This document shows positions 8,351-15,987 of a DNA stretch of 33,568 nucleotides, one piece after another; position 1 is the stretch's first letter; every line of letters starts with the position of its first letter. The position numbers and the translations under genes were made by a program. The notes under the pieces were generated by a model. That model had not been told where the DNA came from and made no database searches. It was given only the letters and a program-made list of their open reading frames with translations. The stretch comes from Streptomyces longispororuber (GTDB lineage Bacteria; Actinomycetota; Actinomycetes; Streptomycetales; Streptomycetaceae), in assembly GCF_024448165.1 (NCBI RefSeq), contig NZ_JAMOLN010000112.1, positions 1 to 33,568 of the forward strand, in the 5' to 3' direction.

Positions 8351-10552
8351 TCACCCCGCGGCCGGCCCGTCGTTCACCGGCCCGTTCTGCTCCGGCCCGT
8401 TCTGCTCCGGACCGTCCTGTTCCGGACCGTCGTGTTCCGGACCGTCCTGCTCCGGACCGTCGTGTTCCGGACCGTCGTTCACCGACCCATCGTGCTCCGG
8501 CTCATCGCCCTCCTCCGCCCCGATCAGCTCCTGCTCGCACCAGATGGTCTTCCCGCGGCGCCCGAACCGTGTGCCCCAGCGCTCGGCGAGCTGGGCGATG
8601 ATGCACAGGCCGCGTCCGCCCTCGTCGTGCTCCTGGGCGTGGCGCAGGTGCGGGGCGGTGCTGCTGCCGTCGGAGACCTCGCAGCCGAGGACGCGGTCGC
8701 GGATCATCCGGAGCCGGATGGGCGGGGTGCCGTAGCGGATGGCGTTGGTGACCAGTTCGCTGACGACGAGTTCCGTGGCGAAGGCGAGGTCGTCGAGGCC
8801 CCAGGCCGCCAGCTGGCGTTCGGCGAGGCGGCGCGCGGCGGGGACCACGGCCGGGTCGTCGGGCAGCGTCCATTCCGCGATGTCGTGATCGTCGAGCCCG
8901 CAGGTACGGGCGAGCAGCAGGACCGCGTCGTCCTCGCCCTGCCCGCGCATCAGGGCGTACACGGCGTCGTCCGACAGCTGCTGGAGCGTGCGCCCGGGAT
9001 GCCGCAGCACGCGTCGGAGGGTCTGCGCGGCCGCCGCGGGGCCGCCCGGTGCGGCGGCGAGTCCGTCGGTGAAGAGAGCGAGGAGGGCGCCGTCGGGAAG
9101 AACGGCGCTCGCGGACTCGTAGTCGGCGGAACCGGTGCCGAGCAGGGGGCCGACCGGGACGTCGAAGGGGACGGGCTCCCCGTCCGGCGTGACGGCCACC
9201 GGCAGCGGGTGCCCGGCGTCGGCGGCGGTGCAGGTGCGGGTCACCGGGTCGAAGACGGCGTACAGGCAGGAGGCGGTCACCGGTTCACCGGGTTCGTGGG
9301 GCAGCGCGGCGGCGACCTCGTCCAGGGAGGCCAGCAGCTCCTCCGGCGCGAGGTCGCGTACCGCCAGCGCCATCAGGGCCGTCCGGAGCTGCCCCATGGC
9401 GGCGGCGGCCTCGATGCCGCTGCCGGTGACGTCGCCGACAGTGAGCGCGACGCGGGCTCCGGAGAGCGGGATGACGTCGTACCAGTCGCCGCCCGCGCCC
9501 ACGGTTCCCGGCAGGTGGAGCGGCATCGTCTCCACCGCCGTCAGGGCGGGCGGGGTGCGGGGCAGCAGGTGCCGCTGCAAGGTGGTGGCGATCGTGCGCT
9601 CACGGGCGTAGCTGCGGCAGTTGTCGATGCTCAGCGCCGTGCGCTGCGCGAGCTGCACGGCCAGGGCGAGATCCTCGTCGTCGTACGGCTCGGGATTGCG
9701 GTGCCGGTAGTGGCCGACGACTCCGAGGACGGTGCCGCGCACCGTCAGCGGCGTGACGACGAGGGAGTGGACGCCGCTGACGGGCAGGGTGCGAGCGCCT
9801 GCCGCGTCGTCGGACAGCCACGGTTCGTCGCCCGCGAGGTGGGCGACGAGGCGCGGCCGGGCGTCGAGCAGGCTCTGCGTGAAGGGCGTCGGGAACGCGA
9901 AGGAGCTGAGGCCGCCCGGCTCGACGGGGCCCGCCGCCCCGGTGACCGAGCGGAAGGCGACACGGCGCAGCGGCGCGTCGACGCGTACGGGCCCGCTGCC
10001 AGGACCGGCGCCCCGCATGGCGTCGTCGAGGACGTCGACCGTCACGGTGTCGGCGAACCGGCTCACCACCACGTCGCCCAGGGCCTCCGCGGTCGCCCGC
10101 ACGTCCAGGCTGGTGCCGATCGACCGGTGGGCGTCGTGCAGGATGTCGAGCCGGCCGGTGGCCCGCCGGGTCGCGGTGACGTTCTGTACGACGGCCACGC
10201 CCCGCACGCGGCCGTCGGCGAGGCGGATCCGGAACAGTGACAACGACACCGTCATCTCGTGCCCGGGATCGTTCGGGGAGCGCCCGCGGACCAGGTGGTC
10301 GCGCACGTCCGTGGCTCCCGCCAGGACCTGCCGGGCGAGTGCGGCGAGTTCGGGGTCGTCGAAGCCCTCGGCGAACTCGCCGAGCCGGCGGCCCAGCACC
10401 GCCTCGGGGCGCAGCCCCCGTACATCGCGCGCCGCGGCGTTGTAGCGCACCACCCGCAGGTCCTCGTCGAAGACGTAGAGCCCCCAGGGCGCCTGGGTGA
10501 ACAGGACGTCCAGCACAGCGGCGTCGAGCTCGCTGCTGTCAGGTCCGGGCAC
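8351..10552 (-). CDS. PAS-GAF-PP2C (SpoIIE/RsbU-like) phosphatase with C-terminal HATPase domain
   Basis: This 733-residue signalling protein belongs to the large actinobacterial family that controls anti-sigma/anti-anti-sigma switches. In order it has PAS (about 15-125, APWGLYVFDEDLRVVRYNAAA), GAF (about 140-320), an RsbU-type PP2C phosphatase (about 340-540, with GGDWYD, GDVTGSG and LFTDGL) and an RsbW-like ATPase (about 565-680, with ELVTNAIRYG and GGRGL). The phosphatase motif reads GDVTGSG, where GDVxGHG is more usual. The last 50 residues are an acidic DGPE(Q/H) pentapeptide repeat encoded by a 15-bp minisatellite. The GTG at 10552 has GAGGTG nearby. It sits between two alkylsulfatase genes but runs convergent with the sulfate permease, so a functional link is uncertain. 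Confidence 0.9.
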   Translation of the reverse strand: MPGPDSSELDAAVLDVLFTQAPWGLYVFDEDLRVVRYNAAARDVRGLRPEAVLGRRLGEFAEGFDDPELAALARQVLAGATDVRDHLVRGRSPNDPGHEMTVSLSLFRIRLADGRVRGVAVVQNVTATRRATGRLDILHDAHRSIGTSLDVRATAEALGDVVVSRFADTVTVDVLDDAMRGAGPGSGPVRVDAPLRRVAFRSVTGAAGPVEPGGLSSFAFPTPFTQSLLDARPRLVAHLAGDEPWLSDDAAGARTLPVSGVHSLVVTPLTVRGTVLGVVGHYRHRNPEPYDDEDLALAVQLAQRTALSIDNCRSYARERTIATTLQRHLLPRTPPALTAVETMPLHLPGTVGAGGDWYDVIPLSGARVALTVGDVTGSGIEAAAAMGQLRTALMALAVRDLAPEELLASLDEVAAALPHEPGEPVTASCLYAVFDPVTRTCTAADAGHPLPVAVTPDGEPVPFDVPVGPLLGTGSADYESASAVLPDGALLALFTDGLAAAPGGPAAAAQTLRRVLRHPGRTLQQLSDDAVYALMRGQGEDDAVLLLARTCGLDDHDIAEWTLPDDPAVVPAARRLAERQLAAWGLDDLAFATELVVSELVTNAIRYGTPPIRLRMIRDRVLGCEVSDGSSTAPHLRHAQEHDEGGRGLCIIAQLAERWGTRFGRRGKTIWCEQELIGAEEGDEPEHDGSVNDGPEHDGPEQDGPEHDGPEQDGPEQNGPEQNGPVNDGPAAG
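8364..8513. repeat. 15-bp minisatellite inside the phosphatase gene, about 10 units
   Basis: Ten consecutive 15-base units of the type GGACCGTCGTGTTCC can be laid end to end. The central five differ only at one or two positions and the outer ones are more diverged. Because the unit is a multiple of three, gain or loss of units changes the number of DGPE(Q/H) pentapeptides in the minus-strand protein without a frameshift. The repeat lies at the extreme C-terminus, after the ATPase domain. Confidence 0.9.
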
Positions 10553-10730
10553 GGCGGCACCTCGGGGCGGTCGGCGGATCGGCGCGGAGGTCGGGCGATG
10601 GGTGGACGGTGGCCAGGTGGACAGTGGCCCGCAGGGTGGGGCCCGCCCACGTGACCAGCATGCGGCAGACGCGGCGGGCCTGCAGCTCGGGCCCGTCCGG
10701 TTCGGGTTCGGCCGGTCGGGCCCGGTCGGT
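10553..10730. other. Gap between phosphatase and second alkylsulfatase genes
   Basis: This 178-bp interval holds no gene I can support. Its left part must carry the phosphatase leader. Near 10691-10735 short repeats of the type GTCCGGTTCGGGTT and TCGGGCCCGGTCGGTTC can fold locally and may serve as a terminator for the leftward alkylsulfatase transcript, but no single clean stem stands out. Confidence 0.3.
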
Positions 10731-12659
10731 TCAGGGTGTGACGACGGGGAAGTCGGGGTTGAAGTCGTCGAGGAGACCGCCGAGCGTGTCGAGCAGTGTC
10801 GCGTCGCCGTCGAGCGTGATCTTCCCGGCCTGTGCGAGCTGAGCCGCCGAGGCGGGCTTGAGGAGGGTCCCGACGAGCGCCGCCTTCGGCCCGCTCACCG
10901 TGAGCGGTGCGTCGGGGGAGGTGCCGCGGCGGGCGTTCAGGACGCCGCGGCGCACCCACATCGTCCAGTTCTCGTCGGCGGCGGACGGTGCGTCGGTGAA
11001 GCGGAAGTCGATCCGCAGGTCGGCGTGGGCCGCCCGGTCGCCGATCAGATGGACCGCCGCGTAGTCGAAGAGGATGCCGATCGGCATGGCGAGGATCGAG
11101 TCGGGGCTGGCCGTGGTGAAGGTGGCGGCCTGGACGCCGTCGCGCAGCTCCTTCGCGGCGGTGAGGAAGATGCCCCGCCACTGCGGGCCCTCGGCCTGGT
11201 AGCCCATCTGCTCGTAGGCGTCGGCCTGCAGTGCACGGGCCGCGGAGTTCTCCGGCTCCGCGAACACGAGCGCGTGCAGGATCTGCGCCGCCCACCGGTA
11301 GTCGCCCTCGTCGATGGCGCGACGCCCCTCCGCGAGGATCCGGTCGGCCCCCACCAGGGCGACGAGACGGCGGGCCGTCTCGACCGGCGGATGCGGGTGC
11401 AGCGAGACGGGGTCGCCGTCCCACATGCCGAGCTCCTTGGTGAACACGGCCCGGACGTCGTGGTGGAACGTGCCGTGGTAGCCGCGGTTGAACCACTTGC
11501 GGCCCAACTCCTCGGGCAGTTCCAGGACTTCGGCCGCCTCCAGCGGCGTGTACCCCTTGTTGGCCAGGCGCAGCGCCTGGTCGTGGATGAACTTGTACGT
11601 GTCGCGCTGCGACTCCAGGAACGACGTCACCTCGCCGTTGCCCCACACCGGCCAGGTGTGCGGCCCGTAGTGCACCTCCGCGTCGTCGCCCCACCGCTGG
11701 AGCGTCTCGTCGAGGTAGCGGGCGAAGTTGCGGGCGTCGCGGGTGCGGGCACCGCGCAGCGTCTGGATGTTGTGCAGCGTGTGGTTGGCGTTCTCCGCGC
11801 AGGTGAGCGCCTTCAGCTGCGGAATCCAGATGTGCATCTCCTCGGGCGCCTCGGTGTCCGGCGCGTACAGGAACTCGAACTCCAGGCCGGCCAGGTCCCG
11901 CTTCGTGCCCGTCTCCGTGATCGGGTCCGTCGGAGACAGGTACGAGATGGTCACGCCCGGTACCGAGCAGATGCCGATGCCACAGGTGACGCACCCGGTG
12001 TCGGACAGGTCGAGGAGACTGCCGAAGGCGTACGAGGCGCGACGCGACATGGCGTTGCCCGCGATGACGTTCTCGCCGATGGCGTGCTTGTCGAAGGACG
12101 CGACGGTGCCCGGCGCGATGATCGGTATCCGCCCCGAAGCCACGTCCTCGGCGCTCACCACGCCTGTGACCCCGCCGTAGTGGTCGATGTGGGTGTGGGT
12201 GTAGATCACCGCGGCGACCGGCTTGTCGGTGACGTGCTCGCGGATCATGGCCATGCTCTGCGTGGCCGCTTCGACCGAGGCCATGCAGTCGACGACGACC
12301 AGGCCGGTGTCGCCCTCGATCACCGTGAGGTTCGCGATGTCGTTGTTGCGTACCTGATAGACGCCGTCGACGACCTGGTACAGGCCGCCCCGCCTGATCA
12401 GCTGCGACTGCCGCCACAGACTCGGGTTCACGGTGTCGGGCGCGCTCACGTCGTCGCCGATGTAGTCGAACCGGCTCGCGTCGAAGATGACCCGGCCGTC
12501 GGCCGCGTACAGCTTGTCGGGGAACGGGGCGACGAAGCCGCGGTCCGCGTCCGTGAAGTCCTGGCGGTCGTCCATCGCGTACCGGGACGCCGCCTCCTTG
12601 TTGACGCGGGCGGTGACGTCGGTGGCCGGCTTCGGGGCGTGGGTCACGGCATGCTCCAT
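10731..12659 (-). CDS. Alkyl sulfatase paralogue, metallo-beta-lactamase fold
   Basis: This 642-residue enzyme is of the same family as the protein at 4513-6339 but clearly diverged. Metal ligands are His155, His157, Asp159 and His160 (THTHIDHYGG), Glu270 (TEAP), Glu289 (AENANHTLHN) and His334 (PHTWP), with the same 19- and 45-residue spacings as its paralogue. The helical dimerisation region and SCP2-like C-terminal domain are intact, ending DFNPDFPVVTP, much like the paralogue's ending. Compared with it, the N-terminus is about 23 residues longer and the residue inside the metal motif is Ile instead of Gly. The ATG at 12659 has a poor ribosome site; the in-frame GTG at 12647 with GGAG before it is a real alternative. 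No signal peptide is seen. Different chain length or secondary-alcohol specificity is possible. Confidence 0.88.
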   Translation of the reverse strand: MEHAVTHAPKPATDVTARVNKEAASRYAMDDRQDFTDADRGFVAPFPDKLYAADGRVIFDASRFDYIGDDVSAPDTVNPSLWRQSQLIRRGGLYQVVDGVYQVRNNDIANLTVIEGDTGLVVVDCMASVEAATQSMAMIREHVTDKPVAAVIYTHTHIDHYGGVTGVVSAEDVASGRIPIIAPGTVASFDKHAIGENVIAGNAMSRRASYAFGSLLDLSDTGCVTCGIGICSVPGVTISYLSPTDPITETGTKRDLAGLEFEFLYAPDTEAPEEMHIWIPQLKALTCAENANHTLHNIQTLRGARTRDARNFARYLDETLQRWGDDAEVHYGPHTWPVWGNGEVTSFLESQRDTYKFIHDQALRLANKGYTPLEAAEVLELPEELGRKWFNRGYHGTFHHDVRAVFTKELGMWDGDPVSLHPHPPVETARRLVALVGADRILAEGRRAIDEGDYRWAAQILHALVFAEPENSAARALQADAYEQMGYQAEGPQWRGIFLTAAKELRDGVQAATFTTASPDSILAMPIGILFDYAAVHLIGDRAAHADLRIDFRFTDAPSAADENWTMWVRRGVLNARRGTSPDAPLTVSGPKAALVGTLLKPASAAQLAQAGKITLDGDATLLDTLGGLLDDFNPDFPVVTP

Positions 12660-12795
12660 CCCTGGACGCGTAACGACTGCACAAATACGCTAATTCCGCC
12701 TCGAAAGGTGCGCCAATCGGTCGCGTGGGTCAGCCTGGAGTGCGGGCCGGACCGCACCGCGCCCGCGGACACACCCGCCGACCAGGGAGTGGACG
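12660..12795. promoter_or_regulatory. Divergent gap, second alkylsulfatase / beta-CASP protein
   Basis: This 136-bp gap must hold promoters in both directions. The leftmost 45 bases are AT-richer (around GCACAAATACGCTAATTC, 12679-12696) and are the likely core. I cannot assign a confident -35/-10 pair. GTGCGG and CCGCAC flank six bases at about 12739-12756 as a weak inverted repeat. Confidence 0.3.
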
Positions 12796-14190
12796 ATGAG
12801 CCGCGCGCGACCCGGACTGCTCACCTTCCTCGGCGGCGTCGGCACGGTCACCGGCAGCAAGTACCTCGTCGAGAGCGACCACAGTCGCATCCTGATCGAC
12901 TGCGGCCTCTTCCAGGGCGTCCGCGAACTGCGCCGCCGCAACTGGCGGTCCCTGCCCGCCGACACCGCGGCCGCCCGCGCCGTCGTCCTCACCCACGCCC
13001 ACCTCGACCACTGCGGTTACCTCCCGCGGCTGGTGAAGGAGGGTTTCGCGGGCCGCGTCGTGTGCACGGCGGACACGGCCGCGCTGGCCGAGATCGTGCT
13101 GCGCGACAGCGCCCGCCTCCAGGTCGAGCAGGCCGAGCACGCCAACCGCAGGGGCTGGTCGCGCCACCGTCCCGCCCTCCCGCTGTACGACGAGAACGAC
13201 GTGGAGCGGGCCCTGCGCCTGTTCCGGCCCGTCCCGCTCGACACGGACACCCCCCTCGCCGACGGCACCACGCTGCGCCTGCACCACGCGGGCCACATCC
13301 TCGGCTCCGCCTGGGCGCACCTCACGCTGGAGAGCGGCCACACCCTGGCCGTCAGCGGCGATCTCGGCCGCCCGGGACACCCGCTGCTGCGCCCGCCCGA
13401 CCCCTTCACCGGCGCCGACGTGCTGCTGATGGAGTCCACGTACGGCGACCGGGCGCACGAGGACGCGGCCGACGCGCGGGACCGCTTCGGGGAGGTCCTC
13501 ACCGAGACGTTCCGGCGCGGCGGCACGGTGGTCGTCCCCGCCTTCGCCATCGACCGCACCGAGGTCGTCCTGAGCGAACTCGCCGCACTGCGCCGCACCG
13601 GCGTCCTGCCGGCCGGGGTACCGGTCTTCGTCGACAGCCCGATGGCGCTGAGAGCGCTGGACGTCTACCAGCGGGCCGTGACCCGCGAAGACCCTCAACT
13701 CCTGCCCGGCGCGGGGGAGTCGGCACTCGACACGGAGGGGTTCACGCCGGCCAGGACCGTGGCCGACTCCATCGCCGTCAACGACGTCGTCGGCCCGGCC
13801 GTCATCGTCTCCTCCTCCGGGATGGCCACCGGCGGCCGCGTCCTGCACCACCTGCGACGTCTGCTTCCCGAGCCCCGCAACACCGTCGTCCTGGTCGGCT
13901 ACGCGGCCCAGGGCACCCGCGCCCGCGACCTGATCGAGGGCGCGAGCACGCTGAAGATGTTCGGCGAGTACGTCGCGGTGCGGGCGCAGGTCGCGCACGT
14001 GCCGTTCTTCTCGGCCCACGCCGACGCGGACCAGATCGTGGACTGGCTGCGGGACGCCCCGGCTCCCCGCACGACGTACCTGGTGCACGGGGAGCAGGGC
14101 GCGGCCGAGTCCCTGCGCGACCGCATCGCGGCGGAACTCGGCTGGCACGCCGTGGTGCCCAGGTCGGGCGAGCACGTACTGGTCAGGTGA
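12796..14190 (+). CDS. MBL-fold beta-CASP domain protein, probable RNA-processing nuclease
   Basis: This 464-residue protein is of the CPSF73/YsH1-like group. The MBL metal motif is THAHLDHCGY (His67, His69, Asp71, His72). Further motifs follow in family order: HAGHILGSA, SGDLGRPGHP, ESTYGDR, the beta-CASP PAFAIDRTE, SSSGMATGGRVLHHL, and the RMMBL-type C-terminus with FFSAHADADQIVDWL and YLVHGE. This order distinguishes it from the neighbouring alkylsulfatases, which share only the MBL fold. Family members are zinc-dependent endo- or exoribonucleases, although bacterial representatives outside RNase J are poorly studied. The ATG at 12796 has GGAG at 12786-12789. The dehydratase gene follows after 89 bp and may be co-transcribed, with no obvious shared function. 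Confidence 0.85.
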   Translation: MSRARPGLLTFLGGVGTVTGSKYLVESDHSRILIDCGLFQGVRELRRRNWRSLPADTAAARAVVLTHAHLDHCGYLPRLVKEGFAGRVVCTADTAALAEIVLRDSARLQVEQAEHANRRGWSRHRPALPLYDENDVERALRLFRPVPLDTDTPLADGTTLRLHHAGHILGSAWAHLTLESGHTLAVSGDLGRPGHPLLRPPDPFTGADVLLMESTYGDRAHEDAADARDRFGEVLTETFRRGGTVVVPAFAIDRTEVVLSELAALRRTGVLPAGVPVFVDSPMALRALDVYQRAVTREDPQLLPGAGESALDTEGFTPARTVADSIAVNDVVGPAVIVSSSGMATGGRVLHHLRRLLPEPRNTVVLVGYAAQGTRARDLIEGASTLKMFGEYVAVRAQVAHVPFFSAHADADQIVDWLRDAPAPRTTYLVHGEQGAAESLRDRIAAELGWHAVVPRSGEHVLVR

Positions 14191-14279
14191 CGGACACGGG
14201 CTACCCCGGGGCCACCTTCAAGATCTACGGTGACGGAGTCCGCTCCGCCGCCACGCCCCCGATCCCTGGAGACGCCGAC

Positions 14280-15590
14280 GTGTCCACCGCACGGACCGCA
14301 CCCCGCACCCCCGTCCCCGGCGTCGCGCAGGACGACGCCACCCGCATCGCCTCGGCCGAGGTGCTCGTCGCCTCTCCCGGCCGCAACTTCGTGACGCTGC
14401 GCCTGCGTACCGAGGACGGCGTCGAAGGACTCGGCGACGCGACGGTCAACGGACGCGAACTGGCCGTCGCCGCCTACCTGGACGACCACGTGGCGCCCCT
14501 GCTGGTCGGGCGCGACGCCCACGCGATCGAGGACACCTGGCAGTACCTGTACCGGGGCGCCTACTGGCGTCGCGGTCCCATCACCATGGCGGCGATCGCG
14601 GCCGTCGACACGGCGCTGTGGGACATCAAGGCCAAGCTCGCGGGCATGCCCCTGTACCAGTTGCTCGGCGGTCGCAGCCGCCGCGGATGCCTGGCCTACG
14701 GACATGCGAGCGGCGCCGACACGGAGGAGCTGTTCGACTCGATACGCGCCCACCTCGACGAGGGCTACCGGGCCGTGCGCATCCAGAGCGGCATCCCGGG
14801 TCTGGGCTCCGTCTACGGCGTCGCCTCCAGTGCGAACGCCGCGGTGGGCGACGCCGGGGCCACCTCCCGCTACGACCACGAACCGGCCCGCCGGGCCCAC
14901 CGTCCGGTGGAGGAGGAGTGGGACACCCGCGCCTATCTGCGGCACGCCCCGAAGGTGTTCGAGGCCGTCCGCTCCGAGTTCGGCCCCGAGCTGCCCCTCC
15001 TGCACGACGCCCACCACCGTCTGACGCCCATTCAGGCCGCGCGGCTCGGCAAGGACCTGGAGCCCTACGACCTGTTCTGGCTGGAGGACGTCACCCCCGC
15101 CGAGAACACCGCGATGCTGCGCCGCGTCCGCGAGCACACGACGACGCCCCTCGCGATCGGGGAGGTCTTCAACACGATCTGGGACTACCGCGAGCTGTTC
15201 GAGGAGCAGCTCATCGACTACGTCCGCTCGCCCGTCACGCACGCCGGAGGCATCACCGCGCTGCGCCGGATCCTCGACTACGCGGCTGTCTACCAGATCA
15301 AGTCCGGTGTCCACGGCCCGACGGACATCTCCCCGGTCGGTCTCGCGGCCGCCCTGCACCTGGGCGTGGCCATTCCGAACTTCGGCATCCAGGAGTACAT
15401 GAAGCACGCGCGTGCCACCGACGAGGTATTCCGTCCGGGCTACCGCTTCGCGGACGGACTGCTCGTCCCGGGAGAGGAGCCCGGCCTCGGCGTCGGCTAT
15501 GACGACGAGGTGGCGCGGGCGCATCCCTACACCCCCGCCTACCTGCCGGTGAACCGGCTTCAGCTGGACGGGTCGATGCACGACTGGTGA
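14280..15590 (+). CDS. Enolase-superfamily sugar-acid dehydratase, ManD/RspA type
   Basis: This 436-residue protein belongs to the mannonate/gluconate dehydratase subgroup, which removes water from an aldonic acid to give a 2-keto-3-deoxy acid. Three acidic magnesium ligands can be placed: Asp243 (LLHDAHHRL), Glu269 (FWLED) and Glu295 (IGEVFN). His245 and His345 (GVHGPTDISP) are the expected catalytic histidines. The internal loop with SGIPGLGSVYGV and SRYDHEP is typical of ManD. The GTG at 14280 has GGAG at 14268-14271; upstream residues are open in frame but not homologous. The N-terminal tail of about 20 residues is longer than usual. High-activity mannonate dehydratases and low-activity RspA-like enzymes cannot be told apart by eye. 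Confidence 0.88.
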   Translation: MSTARTAPRTPVPGVAQDDATRIASAEVLVASPGRNFVTLRLRTEDGVEGLGDATVNGRELAVAAYLDDHVAPLLVGRDAHAIEDTWQYLYRGAYWRRGPITMAAIAAVDTALWDIKAKLAGMPLYQLLGGRSRRGCLAYGHASGADTEELFDSIRAHLDEGYRAVRIQSGIPGLGSVYGVASSANAAVGDAGATSRYDHEPARRAHRPVEEEWDTRAYLRHAPKVFEAVRSEFGPELPLLHDAHHRLTPIQAARLGKDLEPYDLFWLEDVTPAENTAMLRRVREHTTTPLAIGEVFNTIWDYRELFEEQLIDYVRSPVTHAGGITALRRILDYAAVYQIKSGVHGPTDISPVGLAAALHLGVAIPNFGIQEYMKHARATDEVFRPGYRFADGLLVPGEEPGLGVGYDDEVARAHPYTPAYLPVNRLQLDGSMHDW

Positions 15591-15608
15591 CCGGCCGCGG
15601 GGCCGGTC
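15589..15608 (+). terminator. Short hairpin overlapping the dehydratase stop codon
   Basis: GACCGGCC (15589-15596) and GGCCGGTC (15601-15608) form a perfect 8-bp stem with a 4-base GCGG loop. The GGCCGGTC arm is repeated at 15613-15620. It could be a weak terminator. Confidence 0.4.
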
Positions 15609-15638
15609 GTGAGGCCGGTCGTGGTGCACAATGCGGCG

Positions 15639-15857
15639 ATGGACCTGGCGAAGATGGAACTCGCACTGCAGAGGTATCAGGACTCCGTCGCGGCGGTGGA
15701 CGCGGCCCGCGCGGACCTGGAGGCGGAGGCGGCCGCCGCCCTGCGCTCAGGCGACGCGACGCCCGAGGACTGGGCGGACGTGGGGCGGCTGACGGGCTGG
15801 AGCGAGCAGGAGCTGCGGCGCCTGATCGCCGCGGCGGACACGATCGACCTGCGATAG
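15639..15857 (+). CDS. Small hypothetical protein, mostly helical
   Basis: This encodes 72 residues of unknown function. The sequence predicts a long amphipathic helix (about 1-35, rich in Ala, Glu and Arg), then ATPEDWADVGRLTGWSEQELRRLI, which has the rhythm of a small helix-turn-helix. Codon use is fully streptomycete in the third position, which supports a real gene. The start at 15639 is a choice between it and upstream GTGs at 15609, 15621 and 15624; none has a ribosome-binding site. CACAAT at 15627-15632 ends 6 bases before the ATG, so leaderless expression is possible. It could be a small regulator, but no family was recognised. Confidence 0.6.
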   Translation: MDLAKMELALQRYQDSVAAVDAARADLEAEAAAALRSGDATPEDWADVGRLTGWSEQELRRLIAAADTIDLR

Positions 15858-15892
15858 GCCGGTTCGCGCCGGAGGAGCACCTTTCCGAACTC

Positions 15893-15921
15893 TTGACCTG
15901 GATGGTCCAGACCAATAGTTT
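15893..15921 (+). promoter_or_regulatory. Chitinase promoter
   Basis: TTGACC at 15893-15898 and TAGTTT at 15916-15921 are separated by exactly 17 bp. The predicted start of transcription is near 15928, about 60 bases before the chitinase ATG. The spacer contains the operator-like element at 15903-15914. Confidence 0.7.
15903..15914. promoter_or_regulatory. DasR-type (dre) / chitinase direct-repeat operator
   Basis: TGGTCCAGACCA lies between the -35 and -10 boxes of the chitinase promoter. It matches the core of the DasR-responsive element (TGGTCTAGACCA) at 11 of 12 positions and the 12-bp motif long known in Streptomyces chitinase promoters. DasR is a GntR-family repressor released by amino-sugar phosphates, so binding here would block the promoter until chitin breakdown products arrive. 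No dasR gene is in this window. Confidence 0.75.
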
Positions 15922-15987
15922 CGCGTGCACGCAAGTCCGTTGTTCCGTAGGCCACTTGCTTCCCGCCTCACAGGAATGAGCCCCGCC

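Noticed and set aside
8364..8513. CRISPR-like array
   Set aside because: Units are contiguous 15-mers without spacers and are translated in frame as part of a protein.
10252..12684. A very long minus-strand frame across the second alkylsulfatase and the start of the phosphatase gene
   Set aside because: Arg/Pro/Gly-rich shadow of two real genes; no domain seen.
12796..14190. Third sulfatase
   Set aside because: Shares only the MBL fold; beta-CASP and RMMBL-type motifs place it with RNA-processing nucleases.
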